In this document: positions 7,001 to 12,886 of the stretch, in pieces | Numbering within the stretch: the first letter of the stretch is position 1 | How the letters are laid out: the number at the start of each line of letters is the position of its first letter | Origin: Microcaldota archaeon | GTDB taxonomy: Archaea > Micrarchaeota > Micrarchaeia > Anstonellales > Anstonellaceae | NCBI GenBank assembly: GCA_026396355.1 | Contig: JAPLWY010000065.1 | Coordinates: 1 to 13,315, forward strand | Length of the DNA: 13,315 nt | Direction: 5' to 3' | Notes under the pieces: model-generated | The model's input: the letters and a program-made list of their open reading frames with translations, nothing else | What the model was told of the DNA's origin: nothing | Databases searched by the model: none | Made by a program: the position numbers and the translations under genes

Positions 7001-7477
7001 CACCATTCGCTCCCTTATACTCATGAAACTTCGCTTGTGGCGCAGGGGCCATTGCAAAGCACTTACTTGAAATTCGAGGACATGACTGAAAAAATTACTG
7101 CCCAGTTCGCGCTCCAGGAAAAATTGCGCGCAGTGGATGCCGCCGATGCCGCTGAGAGGCTGCTGCTTCACCACTTCCTGCCAGACATGTATGGCAACCT
7201 GCGCTCGTTCTCGCAGCAGGAGTTCCGCTGCCTGGGCTGCAAGGTAAAGTACAGGCGCATCCCGCTTTCAGGCAAATGCAACTCGTGCGGAGGCAAGCTC
7301 ATACTGACCATAAACAAGGGAGGTGTCATAAAATACCTCAAGCATGCCGAGGAATTGGTGGAAAGATACCACCTTCCGCTTTACATGAAGCAGAGGCTGG
7401 AGCTTTTCAGGAAGGACGTACACTCCATATTCACCGAGGAAATCGAGAAGCAGAAGGGATTGGCAGACTTTATGTGA
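4043..7477 (+). CDS. polC: Family D DNA polymerase large subunit DP2 (catalytic)
   Basis: Polymerising subunit of PolD, structurally related to two-barrel RNA polymerases rather than to other DNA polymerases. Its 1144 residues are full length for the family, with no intein. Landmarks are the N-terminal FAGPIRSAGGT block (about 152-162), the block IDGDPTEDDEVQVNRDVPGI with GIRSNRVRSGIALVICEG, and a zinc-binding region (CGTCGK through CRACD, about 654-693). The catalytic DGDED motif has Asp898 and Asp900 and is followed by LLMDGLLNFSRFFLPESRGG and EVDDEAH. A second Cys4 zinc site is at C1063, C1066, C1079 and C1082. The extreme C-terminus QKGLADFM (1137-1144) fits a PCNA-interacting PIP box. 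It is co-directional with DP1 after a 4-nt gap, so the two subunits are probably made from one mRNA. Confidence 0.96.
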   Translation: MVDEKQKISKDAETLRYLALLGADFEKAYKVAEQARAKKVDPSPYVEITPASDVAARVEGIVGPKGIAKLIRALEADGSSRQTVAYLVVKKIVNQEFECGIDKSDKRALIDQAVRTGVGILTEGVLVAPTEGISDFQVLNNQDGSDYLAIYFAGPIRSAGGTVAALAVVLGDVARRELGVGDFRPTESLIKRYVEEIGIYGTRSAHLQYKPTDEEIQHIVRSCPVCIDGDPTEDDEVQVNRDVPGIRSNRVRSGIALVICEGIAQKAAKVNKYTKKIKLDWNWLEPLMKVARKEGSGPPKPDFRYIDESVAGRALFAYPSAKGGWRLRYGRSRGTGIMGKAVHPASMYVLDSFLAIGTQMKIERPGKSTVVTACDSILGPVVKLKDGSVVEIDSVDRAFALAKAGDVEKVLFNGDILVSVGDFLKSNHPLIPGAWCEERFALEARKAGVGGIRSDLSAGEAVALCRKHGLALHPRYTYFWHDVNHEQLRQLALWLKTGKPNYGILKLESFELEASPAKSVLEELCVPHTVEAGKIKIAGEHAYAILKTLGIMVDKKITDEKFESLFDEKKPVLELLTQLSGMRIMPKAPTYIGSRMGRPEKARERKMKKSVNSLFPVGGAIDRNSSVTKVYNKLKLRTEREGRGVELEIARMKCGTCGKAALSSGCSCGESAYLVRTCPRCGKTVQGEKCRACDVTATFYGKRQVDVISLYENAAERCGLALSSMPDVKGVDGMMSESKIPEPLEKGMLRAKHGVFVFRDGTCRFDATDIPLTHFTPDEMSISASRLRELGYSHDKDGKPLENGKQMVALCPQDIILSRNGAEYLLSVSKFVDDMLEKLYGLPPFYNLKAKEEIVGQLVIGLSPHTSAGVLARVVGLTDAHVGFAHPYFHTAKRRNADGDEDTVILLMDGLLNFSRFFLPESRGGTMDAPLVLTTELDPNEVDDEAHSMEIVAEYPLELYELADRFASPSELQIDTVKKLLGTPAQHHSLPYTHETSLVAQGPLQSTYLKFEDMTEKITAQFALQEKLRAVDAADAAERLLLHHFLPDMYGNLRSFSQQEFRCLGCKVKYRRIPLSGKCNSCGGKLILTINKGGVIKYLKHAEELVERYHLPLYMKQRLELFRKDVHSIFTEEIEKQKGLADFM

Positions 7478-7497
7478 TTCGGGGGCGCGCGGCAAGA

Positions 7498-8196
7498 ATG
7501 GCATTTGGGTTTGATGCGAGTGATTCCATGACTCATGTTGAAAAACTTTTTTCAGACAAGGAAAAGTTCCTCAAGTATGCAGAAAGCGGCAGGTACAAGA
7601 GAGGCGGCCCGGCTTTTCACAGCTATATGCTGCTCATGGAAAGCGGAAAGGAAGGGCTGGCAGCCAACCTGAAAAACGACCAGTTCTTTGAACGGCTTTA
7701 CTGCACGCTGGCGCTCTGGGGAATGCACAAAGATGGCAAGGAAGGCCCGAAAATGACAGACTATCCGGCATTCAAGCATAGCATAGAGATGAGCAGTGCG
7801 CTTTTTCTTGAGCTTGCACATGCGTCTATGAGAGACTATCTGAAAGACCGCACTGTTGCAGATACTGCCAATGGGCTTTTTTCATCGCTTTCACTTCTCA
7901 GGAAAGGGGACAGGCTCACTGCGAACACAAAACTGATGCATTTCGTCCTTCCCGACTTGACGCCCCCAATAGACAGGCATTACACGCTTTGGCTTTTTGA
8001 AAAGGATTATCCTAAGACGCCTGGCGGCGAGCTTGCCCTGTTCAAGGAAATAATGGCGTATTTTTCATCCGCGGCAGATAAGTGGGGGCTGGGCGCTTTC
8101 TTTGAGCCCAAAGCATTCCAGCCATCCATTCCGAAAATGATTGACAATGCGATAATAGGGTATAGAGCAGAATTGGAAAAGAATGCGGAGAGATAG
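7498..8196 (+). CDS. Conserved-looking protein of unknown function downstream of DP2
   Basis: A 232-residue soluble, helix-rich protein that I do not recognise as a named family. The start is uncertain. ATG 7498 (MAFGFDASDSM) is chosen. A GTG at 7474 overlaps the DP2 stop (GTGA) and would add 8 residues; starts further upstream lie inside DP2 in another frame. The protein has no signal peptide or membrane helix. The most distinctive segment is near residues 140-165 (TANTKLMHFVLPDLTPPIDRHY), a pattern of K-x-M-H-F-x-L-P followed by P-P-x-D-R-x-Y that looks conserved and could line an active or binding site. Co-directional placement 20 nt after DP2 suggests the same operon. A link to replication is inference from position only. 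Confidence 0.75.
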   Translation: MAFGFDASDSMTHVEKLFSDKEKFLKYAESGRYKRGGPAFHSYMLLMESGKEGLAANLKNDQFFERLYCTLALWGMHKDGKEGPKMTDYPAFKHSIEMSSALFLELAHASMRDYLKDRTVADTANGLFSSLSLLRKGDRLTANTKLMHFVLPDLTPPIDRHYTLWLFEKDYPKTPGGELALFKEIMAYFSSAADKWGLGAFFEPKAFQPSIPKMIDNAIIGYRAELEKNAER

Positions 8197-8260
8197 CTGC
8201 CTTACTTTTTCCCCGCAGCTTTGGGCAATTCCAAACATTCTTAAACAGGTGCGGCGTTAA

Positions 8261-8803
8261 ATGAGCAGTGGATTTATGCAGATAGTCAAAATACCGTCCG
8301 AGCGCATGCAAACGCTCCTGGGAAAGACCGGCGAGACCAAGGACTACCTGGAAAAGCGCATGAACGTCAGCATAAGCGTGGGCGAGGACGGCGGGGTCGA
8401 GATTTCCGGCGAGAGCATTGATGAGTACATTGGAAAGGACATCATACGCGCGATTGGCAGGGGATTTGAGCCATCTGTTGCGCTTAGGCTGCTGTCAGAC
8501 AGCTATGGCCTCAAGGTGATTGACCTTCGGGATTATTCCAATTCTGAAAGCGCGCAGCACAGGATAATGGGGCGAGTCATTGGGGAGAAGGGCAGGACAA
8601 AGGAGATAATAAAGGAGGAGCTTGGCGCCGACATTGCCTGCTATGGGCACACTGTTGCAGTGATTTCAAGCCTGGACACGCTGGACTTCGCGCTCACCGC
8701 GCTATTCAGGCTCGTAGAGGGCTCGAACCACGCATCTGTTTACGCTTACCTCGAGAAATGCAGGCGCAAGATAAAGGAAGCTGAATTGCGCAAGCTGTTC
8801 TAG
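8261..8803 (+). CDS. Archaeal Pno1/Dim2-like protein with two KH domains
   Basis: A 180-residue RNA-binding protein of the universal archaeal two-KH family related to eukaryotic Pno1/Dim2 and Krr1, which act in small ribosomal subunit maturation. KH1 (about 6-75) carries GKTG at 21-24. KH2 (about 85-160) carries the GxxG loop GEKG at 108-111 within MGRVIGEKGRTKEIIKEELG. The C-terminal EGSNHASVYAYLEKCRRKIKE is typical of the family. ATG 8261 is used, with AGGTGCGG (8248-8255) as a ribosome-binding site; an internal Met at 8276 is a less likely start. A short T-rich stretch (ctttttcccc, near 8205) separates it from the previous gene. A cytosolic role in 16S rRNA processing is inferred from the family. 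Confidence 0.92.
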   Translation: MSSGFMQIVKIPSERMQTLLGKTGETKDYLEKRMNVSISVGEDGGVEISGESIDEYIGKDIIRAIGRGFEPSVALRLLSDSYGLKVIDLRDYSNSESAQHRIMGRVIGEKGRTKEIIKEELGADIACYGHTVAVISSLDTLDFALTALFRLVEGSNHASVYAYLEKCRRKIKEAELRKLF

Positions 8804-8861
8804 GGATATTGCGGGCGCTTTTGCTGCGCGGCAGGGTTTGCGCTTGCAGGAAGGAGTATGC

Positions 8862-10130
8862 ATGGCACATCATTGCGACCGTTGCAGGGCTGAATACACG
8901 TCTGGTTCTTTCATTGACGGGCGCGACTACTGCATGACTTGCTATATTGCAATCAAGCAGGAAAAAGAGAGGAAGAGGCGCGAGGCAGACGAGAAAGCGC
9001 GGCGCGAGACTGATGCAAGGCGCAAAAGCATGGCGCAGATATATGCAAGAGATGATTCTCTCAAGCGGCAGAAAGAGCTGCACGAGGAGCTGCGCAAAAG
9101 GCAGATGATGGACGAGATCAAGTCGCGCAAGGAGGACGAGCGCAGGAGAATGGACGAGCTTCGCGCAAGGCGCGCGCGGGAGGATGCCGCAGCAAGGCTG
9201 GAGCAGTCCAGGAGCCTGCTTGCATCGCGCAAGGAAGAGGAAATTCTTTTGCGCAAGAATCAGAATTATTCCCAAGCACTTGCAACGTCCGAGACTTTGG
9301 GGAGCGCGCCAAAGCAGAAGAAAGCTGCTGCAAAATCACAGTATTACGCTCGCGGGCAGGAACAAAATGACAGCGTGGGAATGTCACACACGCCGCTTTC
9401 AGGAATGGGGGGCGGAGACGGAGAGAGTATAACAGGGGCAAATGCAATTACTTCGCTTGCGCTTTTCACTGCAATCGGGCTTCCTGTTTCGCTTTCGGTC
9501 GGGCAGAAAGGGGTGAAAGCGCGCTTTGTAGGCAAGAACGGGTCGGCAAAGTCAGTTGAAACTGAGCTTGCCGTGACGGTTTTTGACTCTGCGAAGAAAA
9601 AAATAACCCCCAAAACCGAGCCGAAGAAGTGCCGCATTGAGGCGAATGGAGAGCAGGCGTTCGAAGTGCAGTTTGACTTGGAAGAGGAAACCGCAAAGGG
9701 CGAGCTGACGCTTGAGGCCTGCCTGAAGGAAACCGCATTTTACATTGATACAGAAGCAGGAAGGAGCGAAACCGCTGTGCTGCATTCGCAGGTGAAGACC
9801 GCGATGAATCTTGCCTACAAGAAGGGAAGCGCGAAAATTGGAGGCGAGGATGCGCCTGCGCTGAGCCTGGAATTTTCGAACCTTGGCGAAACTGGCGGGC
9901 TTATCTCGAAAAAGTCCTGCGTGAAAACTGTGAAGGGAGGCAAGCCAGCTTCACTTGCGCTGATAAAGGAAACAAAAGTAAAGGGGCTGCAAAAATCAGT
10001 TGTGCTGGAGTTTGAGGCTCCTGAGAACAGCCGCGACTTGCCAGAGGCAATTGCACTGGCGCTAGTTGGTGTTGACTCGAACGGAAAGCCCTACGAAAAA
10101 AGCGGACAAATAAAAACCAAACAGGAGTAA
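8862..10130 (+). CDS. Zinc-knuckle, coiled-coil and beta-rich protein of unknown function
   Basis: A 422-residue protein from ATG 8862, with GGAAGGAG 6 nt upstream; the frame extends 8 codons further, but without such a site. Four parts are visible. (1) Residues 5-27, CDRC-x15-CMTC, a LIM/zinc-ribbon-like Cys4 site. (2) About 30-140, an almost uninterrupted Arg/Lys/Glu/Asp-rich helix with RRK, KRR and ERRR clusters, predicted as a long coiled coil or single alpha-helix. (3) A low-complexity Gly/Ser/Gln linker, about 150-195. (4) About 200-422, beta-rich, with alternating strands such as LAVTVFDSAKKKI, FEVQFDLEEE and KSVVLEFEAPENS, like tandem Ig/arrestin-type sandwiches. It has no signal peptide or membrane helix. 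I do not recognise the architecture. Zinc-mediated assembly with a scaffold role is only a guess. Confidence 0.8.
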   Translation: MAHHCDRCRAEYTSGSFIDGRDYCMTCYIAIKQEKERKRREADEKARRETDARRKSMAQIYARDDSLKRQKELHEELRKRQMMDEIKSRKEDERRRMDELRARRAREDAAARLEQSRSLLASRKEEEILLRKNQNYSQALATSETLGSAPKQKKAAAKSQYYARGQEQNDSVGMSHTPLSGMGGGDGESITGANAITSLALFTAIGLPVSLSVGQKGVKARFVGKNGSAKSVETELAVTVFDSAKKKITPKTEPKKCRIEANGEQAFEVQFDLEEETAKGELTLEACLKETAFYIDTEAGRSETAVLHSQVKTAMNLAYKKGSAKIGGEDAPALSLEFSNLGETGGLISKKSCVKTVKGGKPASLALIKETKVKGLQKSVVLEFEAPENSRDLPEAIALALVGVDSNGKPYEKSGQIKTKQE

Positions 10131-10152
10131 AGAGTAGAGAAAGGCGACCAAT

Positions 10153-10512
10153 ATGCAAAGCAGCATCTACCTAGTCTATGATTTCGAGGAGCTGTGCGGA
10201 GTCTTCTCCACACTTGAGCTTGCGAAAAAAGCCGTTGCAGAGCATCTTGGGCTGATAAAGCACTACTCGAAGAGCAAGGCGAAAAAGATGGGGCTCGGGG
10301 AGATTTCATTCGAAGTCTATGAGCGCGCGGCAAACCGGAGCTGGGTTTATGCGTTACTTGTCAAGACAAAGAAGAACGACCAGGACTTGCACAGGAGAAA
10401 GATTGCTATTTACGAGCTTAAGCTCAACGAGTACAACTCGCTTCTCAAGAAATACATTGAGACTGACAAGCTGGGAGCCAGGCGAGCGATTGCCGGGAAG
10501 GCCGAACGCTAG
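10153..10512 (+). CDS. Small hypothetical protein
   Basis: A 119-residue basic, soluble protein of mixed alpha/beta type: an N-terminal IYLVYDFEELCGVFSTLELAKKAVAEHLG segment, a middle strand region (FEVYERAANRSWVYALLVKTKK), and a C-terminal basic helix (ALYEL/KYIETDKLGARRA region). The short beta-strand, then 'GVFSTLELAKKA' helix arrangement resembles small phage and archaeal proteins whose first strand-helix unit modifies a helper domain, but no family can be named. ATG 10153 follows the preceding gene by 22 nt in the same direction, so an operon is likely. Its TAG stop overlaps, on CTAG, the stop of the convergent gene. Confidence 0.7.
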   Translation: MQSSIYLVYDFEELCGVFSTLELAKKAVAEHLGLIKHYSKSKAKKMGLGEISFEVYERAANRSWVYALLVKTKKNDQDLHRRKIAIYELKLNEYNSLLKKYIETDKLGARRAIAGKAER

Positions 10513-11306
10513 TTCTCTGACATTTGAGCGCGATCTATCTGCTTTGCACGTTTTTCATCTGCAATATAATTGATTGGCGTCACTGGCCCCTCGCGCGCTA
10601 TGTAAATGCCCTTTGCCCCTTCTTGGTTGTAAACCACAAGCGAGCGAGGCTCGAGCGCACCGCACAGGGCAACCAGGGTGAACTTGTATTTCCCATCAGC
10701 CTGGAGAACTATTTCCACAGGATATATTCCGCCTTCCTCGCGAGTATATATGACTTGCTTTTCATCGCTTCTGAGCCTGCTGAATTGCGCAAGGTTAAGT
10801 TTGCCGCCCCTGTTTTGGAGGTTCAGGACATTCAGCGTGTCAAAGCCCGGCCCGATCTTGCAGAGCAATATGTTCCTGTTGCTTTCCGGAATGTTGTTGA
10901 CTTCTTTAATTATTTCGTAGTCGTAGATCACTACACGGTGGTTTTTTGGGTCAATGTCTTCGCAATTACGAGTGCCTTCTTTCAGATACAGGATGACGCC
11001 CTTGCTTGGCTCTTTCATGATGCTTTCGAGTTCTGGCTTGACCTTCAGCTCGATTTGCCCTCTTTCGCAGAACAGGCTGTCGCCCTTGCGGACAATGCCC
11101 TTGCCCGACATCAGAAACGCTGTATTCTCATAGACGATGACCCTTCTCTCTTTTTCATTTGGAGAATCGCCTTTGCGGAAGAGGCGGTAAGCTTGGAAAA
11201 TGTGGGAATAATGCGAGTCGCACTTGCCATTCAGGTATATGCCATTACTAAGGGCGCCCTTTTCTTGATATACATTCACTTTTTTTGGACGATAAATCAG
11301 GCTCAT
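10509..11306 (-). CDS. Hypothetical beta-rich protein
   Basis: A 265-residue, highly charged, soluble protein with many short predicted strands (RRVIVYENTAFLMSGKG, GVILYLKEG, KYKFTLVALCG, GIYIAREG) and no signal peptide, membrane helix or recognisable motif. The start is well supported: ATG 11306 follows AGGAGGGGG, one of the strongest Shine-Dalgarno sequences in the window. An antisense frame of similar length covers the same DNA on the plus strand, but its product is aromatic- and Cys-rich with no ribosome-binding site, so the minus-strand reading is preferred. The TAG stop (10509-10511) shares three bases with the TAG of the neighbouring plus-strand gene. Function unknown. Confidence 0.75.
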   Translation of the reverse strand: MSLIYRPKKVNVYQEKGALSNGIYLNGKCDSHYSHIFQAYRLFRKGDSPNEKERRVIVYENTAFLMSGKGIVRKGDSLFCERGQIELKVKPELESIMKEPSKGVILYLKEGTRNCEDIDPKNHRVVIYDYEIIKEVNNIPESNRNILLCKIGPGFDTLNVLNLQNRGGKLNLAQFSRLRSDEKQVIYTREEGGIYPVEIVLQADGKYKFTLVALCGALEPRSLVVYNQEGAKGIYIAREGPVTPINYIADEKRAKQIDRAQMSEN

Positions 11307-11310
11307 TTTA

Positions 11311-11319
11311 CCCCCTCCT
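11311..11319 (-). promoter_or_regulatory. Strong Shine-Dalgarno site
   Basis: On the minus strand AGGAGGGGG ends 4 nt before the ATG at 11306. It decides both strand and start for the 265-residue protein. Confidence 0.7.
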
Positions 11320-11348
11320 GTTCAGGGCAGAATACTGTCAGAAGTGCT

Positions 11349-11375
11349 TAAAAAAGCATCGCAGATGCTTTTTTA
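11349..11375 (-). terminator. Perfect hairpin with A/T flanks (terminator-like)
   Basis: A 12-bp perfect inverted repeat (TAAAAAAGCATC at 11349-11360, GATGCTTTTTTA at 11364-11375) with a 3-nt loop. Read on either strand it gives a short GC stem followed by six T, the form of an intrinsic terminator. It lies just after the stop of the minus-strand 88-residue gene and before the start of the next minus-strand gene. It also marks the switch from GC-balanced to AT-rich DNA. Confidence 0.6.
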
Positions 11376-11387
11376 GAATGGGGGTGT

Positions 11388-11654
11388 TTATCTAACTGAA
11401 TAAATCTTAACTCCAGAATAAGACCACAGATGACCTTCTATCCAACGCGTTTTGCCAGCAATCTTCATCGTAAATCCACAGACTATTGGCTCGCCCCCAA
11501 CATCAGATATGGAGTTGCCATCTTCAAATGATGTCATGCGAAATTCACATTTACACCCACCACCTTCGGATATCTTCGGGGCATCTTTTTTGGATAAAGT
11601 TTCCATTTCAGCATCGCAATGCATACATCTCCACAGATGAGTTATTGTTACCAT
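11388..11654 (-). CDS. Small Cys-rich, possibly zinc-binding protein
   Basis: An 88-residue protein. The start is ATG 11654, with AGGTGA 5 nt upstream (plus-strand 11660-11665); a GTG at 11663 would lie inside that site. Cysteines C10-x2-C13 and C34-x-C36 could bind one zinc, and a further Cys (about 58) lies in the beta-like C-terminal half (VCGFTMKIAGKTRWIEGHLW). Trp and Gly are frequent. It is not recognised as a named family. It is divergent from the AbrB-type gene across a 188-nt spacer, and a perfect hairpin terminator follows its stop. The lower GC of this gene and its right-hand neighbours suggests acquired DNA. Confidence 0.65.
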   Translation of the reverse strand: MVTITHLWRCMHCDAEMETLSKKDAPKISEGGGCKCEFRMTSFEDGNSISDVGGEPIVCGFTMKIAGKTRWIEGHLWSYSGVKIYSVR

Positions 11655-11779
11655 GCTCGTCACCTCATAAATTTCTTAATAGCCCTGCCCAAGTTAATTG
11701 TGCTGGAGGTTATGCTAGACATCCGCAGTATATTGCACAAATTCTTGTTATTCATTGTAATGGCCTTTCCAACTCTCTT

Positions 11780-11807
11780 CTATATAGGTTATATATAAAC
11801 TATATAG
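11780..11807 (+). promoter_or_regulatory. Palindromic TATA-rich promoter/operator upstream of the AbrB-type gene
   Basis: Two copies of the self-complementary octamer CTATATAG lie at 11780-11787 and 11800-11807, exactly 20 bp apart (about two helical turns), and flank TATATATAAA, a good TBP site. The 28-bp block is nearly its own reverse complement. It ends 35 nt before the ATG of the AbrB-type gene, suitable for a promoter and for autoregulation by a dimeric or tetrameric swapped-hairpin regulator. The operator role is inference. Confidence 0.6.
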
Positions 11808-11842
11808 TTTGTTTAAATGCAAGGGATAGGATAGCTAAAGTA

Positions 11843-12010
11843 ATGGTTCCCAAGACGATAAAGAAGCTATCAAAGGTTGGCCAAGGCATCGCAGTCTTCT
11901 TATCCCAAGAGGCAAAGAAACTGGGCTGGAAGCAAGGTGAATATGTCTCAGTTGAAGCTGTGGATGACGCTAGAGAGCAGAAGATTGTCTTGAGGAAGAT
12001 TAAGATGTGA
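11843..12010 (+). CDS. AbrB/MazE-type swapped-hairpin DNA-binding protein
   Basis: A 55-residue protein, MVPKTIKKLSKVGQGIAVFL followed by SQEAKKLGWKQGEYVSVE and a final IVLRKI. It matches the SpoVT-AbrB pattern: an N-terminal strand with KVG-x-G/S, then 'P/S-x-E-x-x-x-LGW-x-x-G-x-x-V-x-V-E' and a last basic strand. Such proteins dimerise and act as transcription regulators or as antitoxins. The long upstream extension of the frame is discarded because it runs through the promoter palindrome. The start ATG 11843 has a weak purine-rich context (GGATAGCTAAAG). No toxin gene is recognisable directly downstream. An inverted repeat GAGTGTGG/CCACACTC (12009-12016, 12046-12053) begins at its stop codon. 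Confidence 0.8.
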   Translation: MVPKTIKKLSKVGQGIAVFLSQEAKKLGWKQGEYVSVEAVDDAREQKIVLRKIKM

Positions 12011-12053
12011 GTGTGGGTATTCGCATCTTTTACAGGTCAGTAAAGCACCACAC
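12009..12053 (+). repeat. Imperfect stem-loop spanning the AbrB-type gene's stop
   Basis: GAGTGTGG (12009-12016) can pair with CCACACTC (12046-12053) across a 29-nt loop containing CTTTTAC. It may be a 3'-end structure or a weak terminator between the regulator and the membrane protein gene. It could also be coincidence. Confidence 0.3.
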
Positions 12054-12061
12054 TCCGCAAA

Positions 12062-12097
12062 GCTTTAAATGGTGAAAACGTTCTTTATCTGTGGAGG
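12062..12097 (+). promoter_or_regulatory. Box A and ribosome-binding site of the two-TM protein
   Basis: GCTTTAAAT (12062-12070) resembles an archaeal box A, and GGAGG (12093-12097) lies 7 nt before the ATG at 12105. The alternative upstream ATG at 12069 falls inside the box A and is rejected for that reason. Confidence 0.5.
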
Positions 12098-12104
12098 AAT
12101 TAAC

Positions 12105-12797
12105 ATGTCAACAATGAATAAAAAGATAATATTCCAAAATATTATTTTACAAAGCAAGAAAAATGCAAATCTACTTCTCTACATCACCATCTTAATCTGT
12201 GGATTAGCTATTCCCATTGTGTTTTGGAAAATATCCGATCCAATCCAAATCCTAACTCTTGCACTGGTTTTGATAGGCGTATTTGATATTATAGAGTCTA
12301 ATCGTGCAACAGCGATAGCTGCTAAAGAAGCAGAACTTAAAGAAACACCACTCATTTTTATTGAACCTGAACTGGTAACCATACAGGATCCTTCAAAAAA
12401 TAATGAAATTGGTGGTCTTCGACCTGCATTTATCATAAATAATGTTGGCGTGGTTCCAGTTCAATATGAAATATCTCTGAATGACTTGAAAGTGGAGTTT
12501 GGTGGAACTGTTTATACGCAACACAATTTTAACAATAATGGCGGGTATATCGGACCAACTTCTAAAAGCACCTTCTTCTTAAATTATATTCTAGCGAGTA
12601 AGCACGATATAGAAACAAAATTTATTGGCAAGAAGAATCAAATCGCAGTCAACGTTAGGTATTGGTCTGCATTTAAACCACAGAAAAAATATATGTACCC
12701 GCTCAAAGTCCAATTGATCATCTTAGCAATCGCAAATAATGTTGTATCTATGCAATACTTTAAGACAACTGAAACTGTTGCAGAGTATCAAACATGA
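12105..12797 (+). CDS. Two-TM-helix membrane protein with a soluble C-terminal domain
   Basis: A 230-residue protein beginning MSTMNKKIIF. A basic N-terminus is followed by two closely spaced membrane helices, about 22-41 (NLLLYITILICGLAIPIVFW) and 47-63 (IQILTLALVLIGVF), forming a hairpin with both ends likely cytosolic. After a short helical Ala/Glu stretch (IESNRATAIAAKEAELKE), residues 85-230 form a beta-rich domain (LIFIEPELVTIQD, PAFIINNVGVVPVQYEI, NQIAVNVRYWSAF). The pattern 'N-N-V-G-x-x-P' is common in bacterial and archaeal proteins with an Ig-like domain after two TM helices. Base composition is low-GC and codons are A/T-ending, unlike the polymerase genes. No named function. It could be an accessory or defence-island membrane component, but nothing in the sequence proves that. 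Confidence 0.75.
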   Translation: MSTMNKKIIFQNIILQSKKNANLLLYITILICGLAIPIVFWKISDPIQILTLALVLIGVFDIIESNRATAIAAKEAELKETPLIFIEPELVTIQDPSKNNEIGGLRPAFIINNVGVVPVQYEISLNDLKVEFGGTVYTQHNFNNNGGYIGPTSKSTFFLNYILASKHDIETKFIGKKNQIAVNVRYWSAFKPQKKYMYPLKVQLIILAIANNVVSMQYFKTTETVAEYQT

Positions 12798-12886
12798 TCT
12801 GCATAGAGTGCTGCCACATAACAACTAGGTGAGTAAGTTTGAAGATGAGCTTGGGAAGGTACTGAGGAAGTAGGCAGACAAACAAA

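Noticed and set aside
7276..7473. N-terminal extension of the 232-residue gene inside DP2
   Set aside because: It overlaps the DP2 C-terminal zinc domain in another frame and reads as Arg/His/Gln-rich shadow sequence.
8706..9275. 189-residue and other minus-strand frames opposite the KH and zinc/coiled-coil genes
   Set aside because: These are shadows of GC-rich, charged coding sequence. They overlap well-supported genes and have no ribosome-binding sites.
10524..11351. 275-residue plus-strand frame opposite the 265-residue gene
   Set aside because: The product is rich in Phe, Trp, Cys and Leu as expected of an antisense frame, and it has no ribosome-binding site. The minus-strand frame has a very strong one and a balanced, charged composition.
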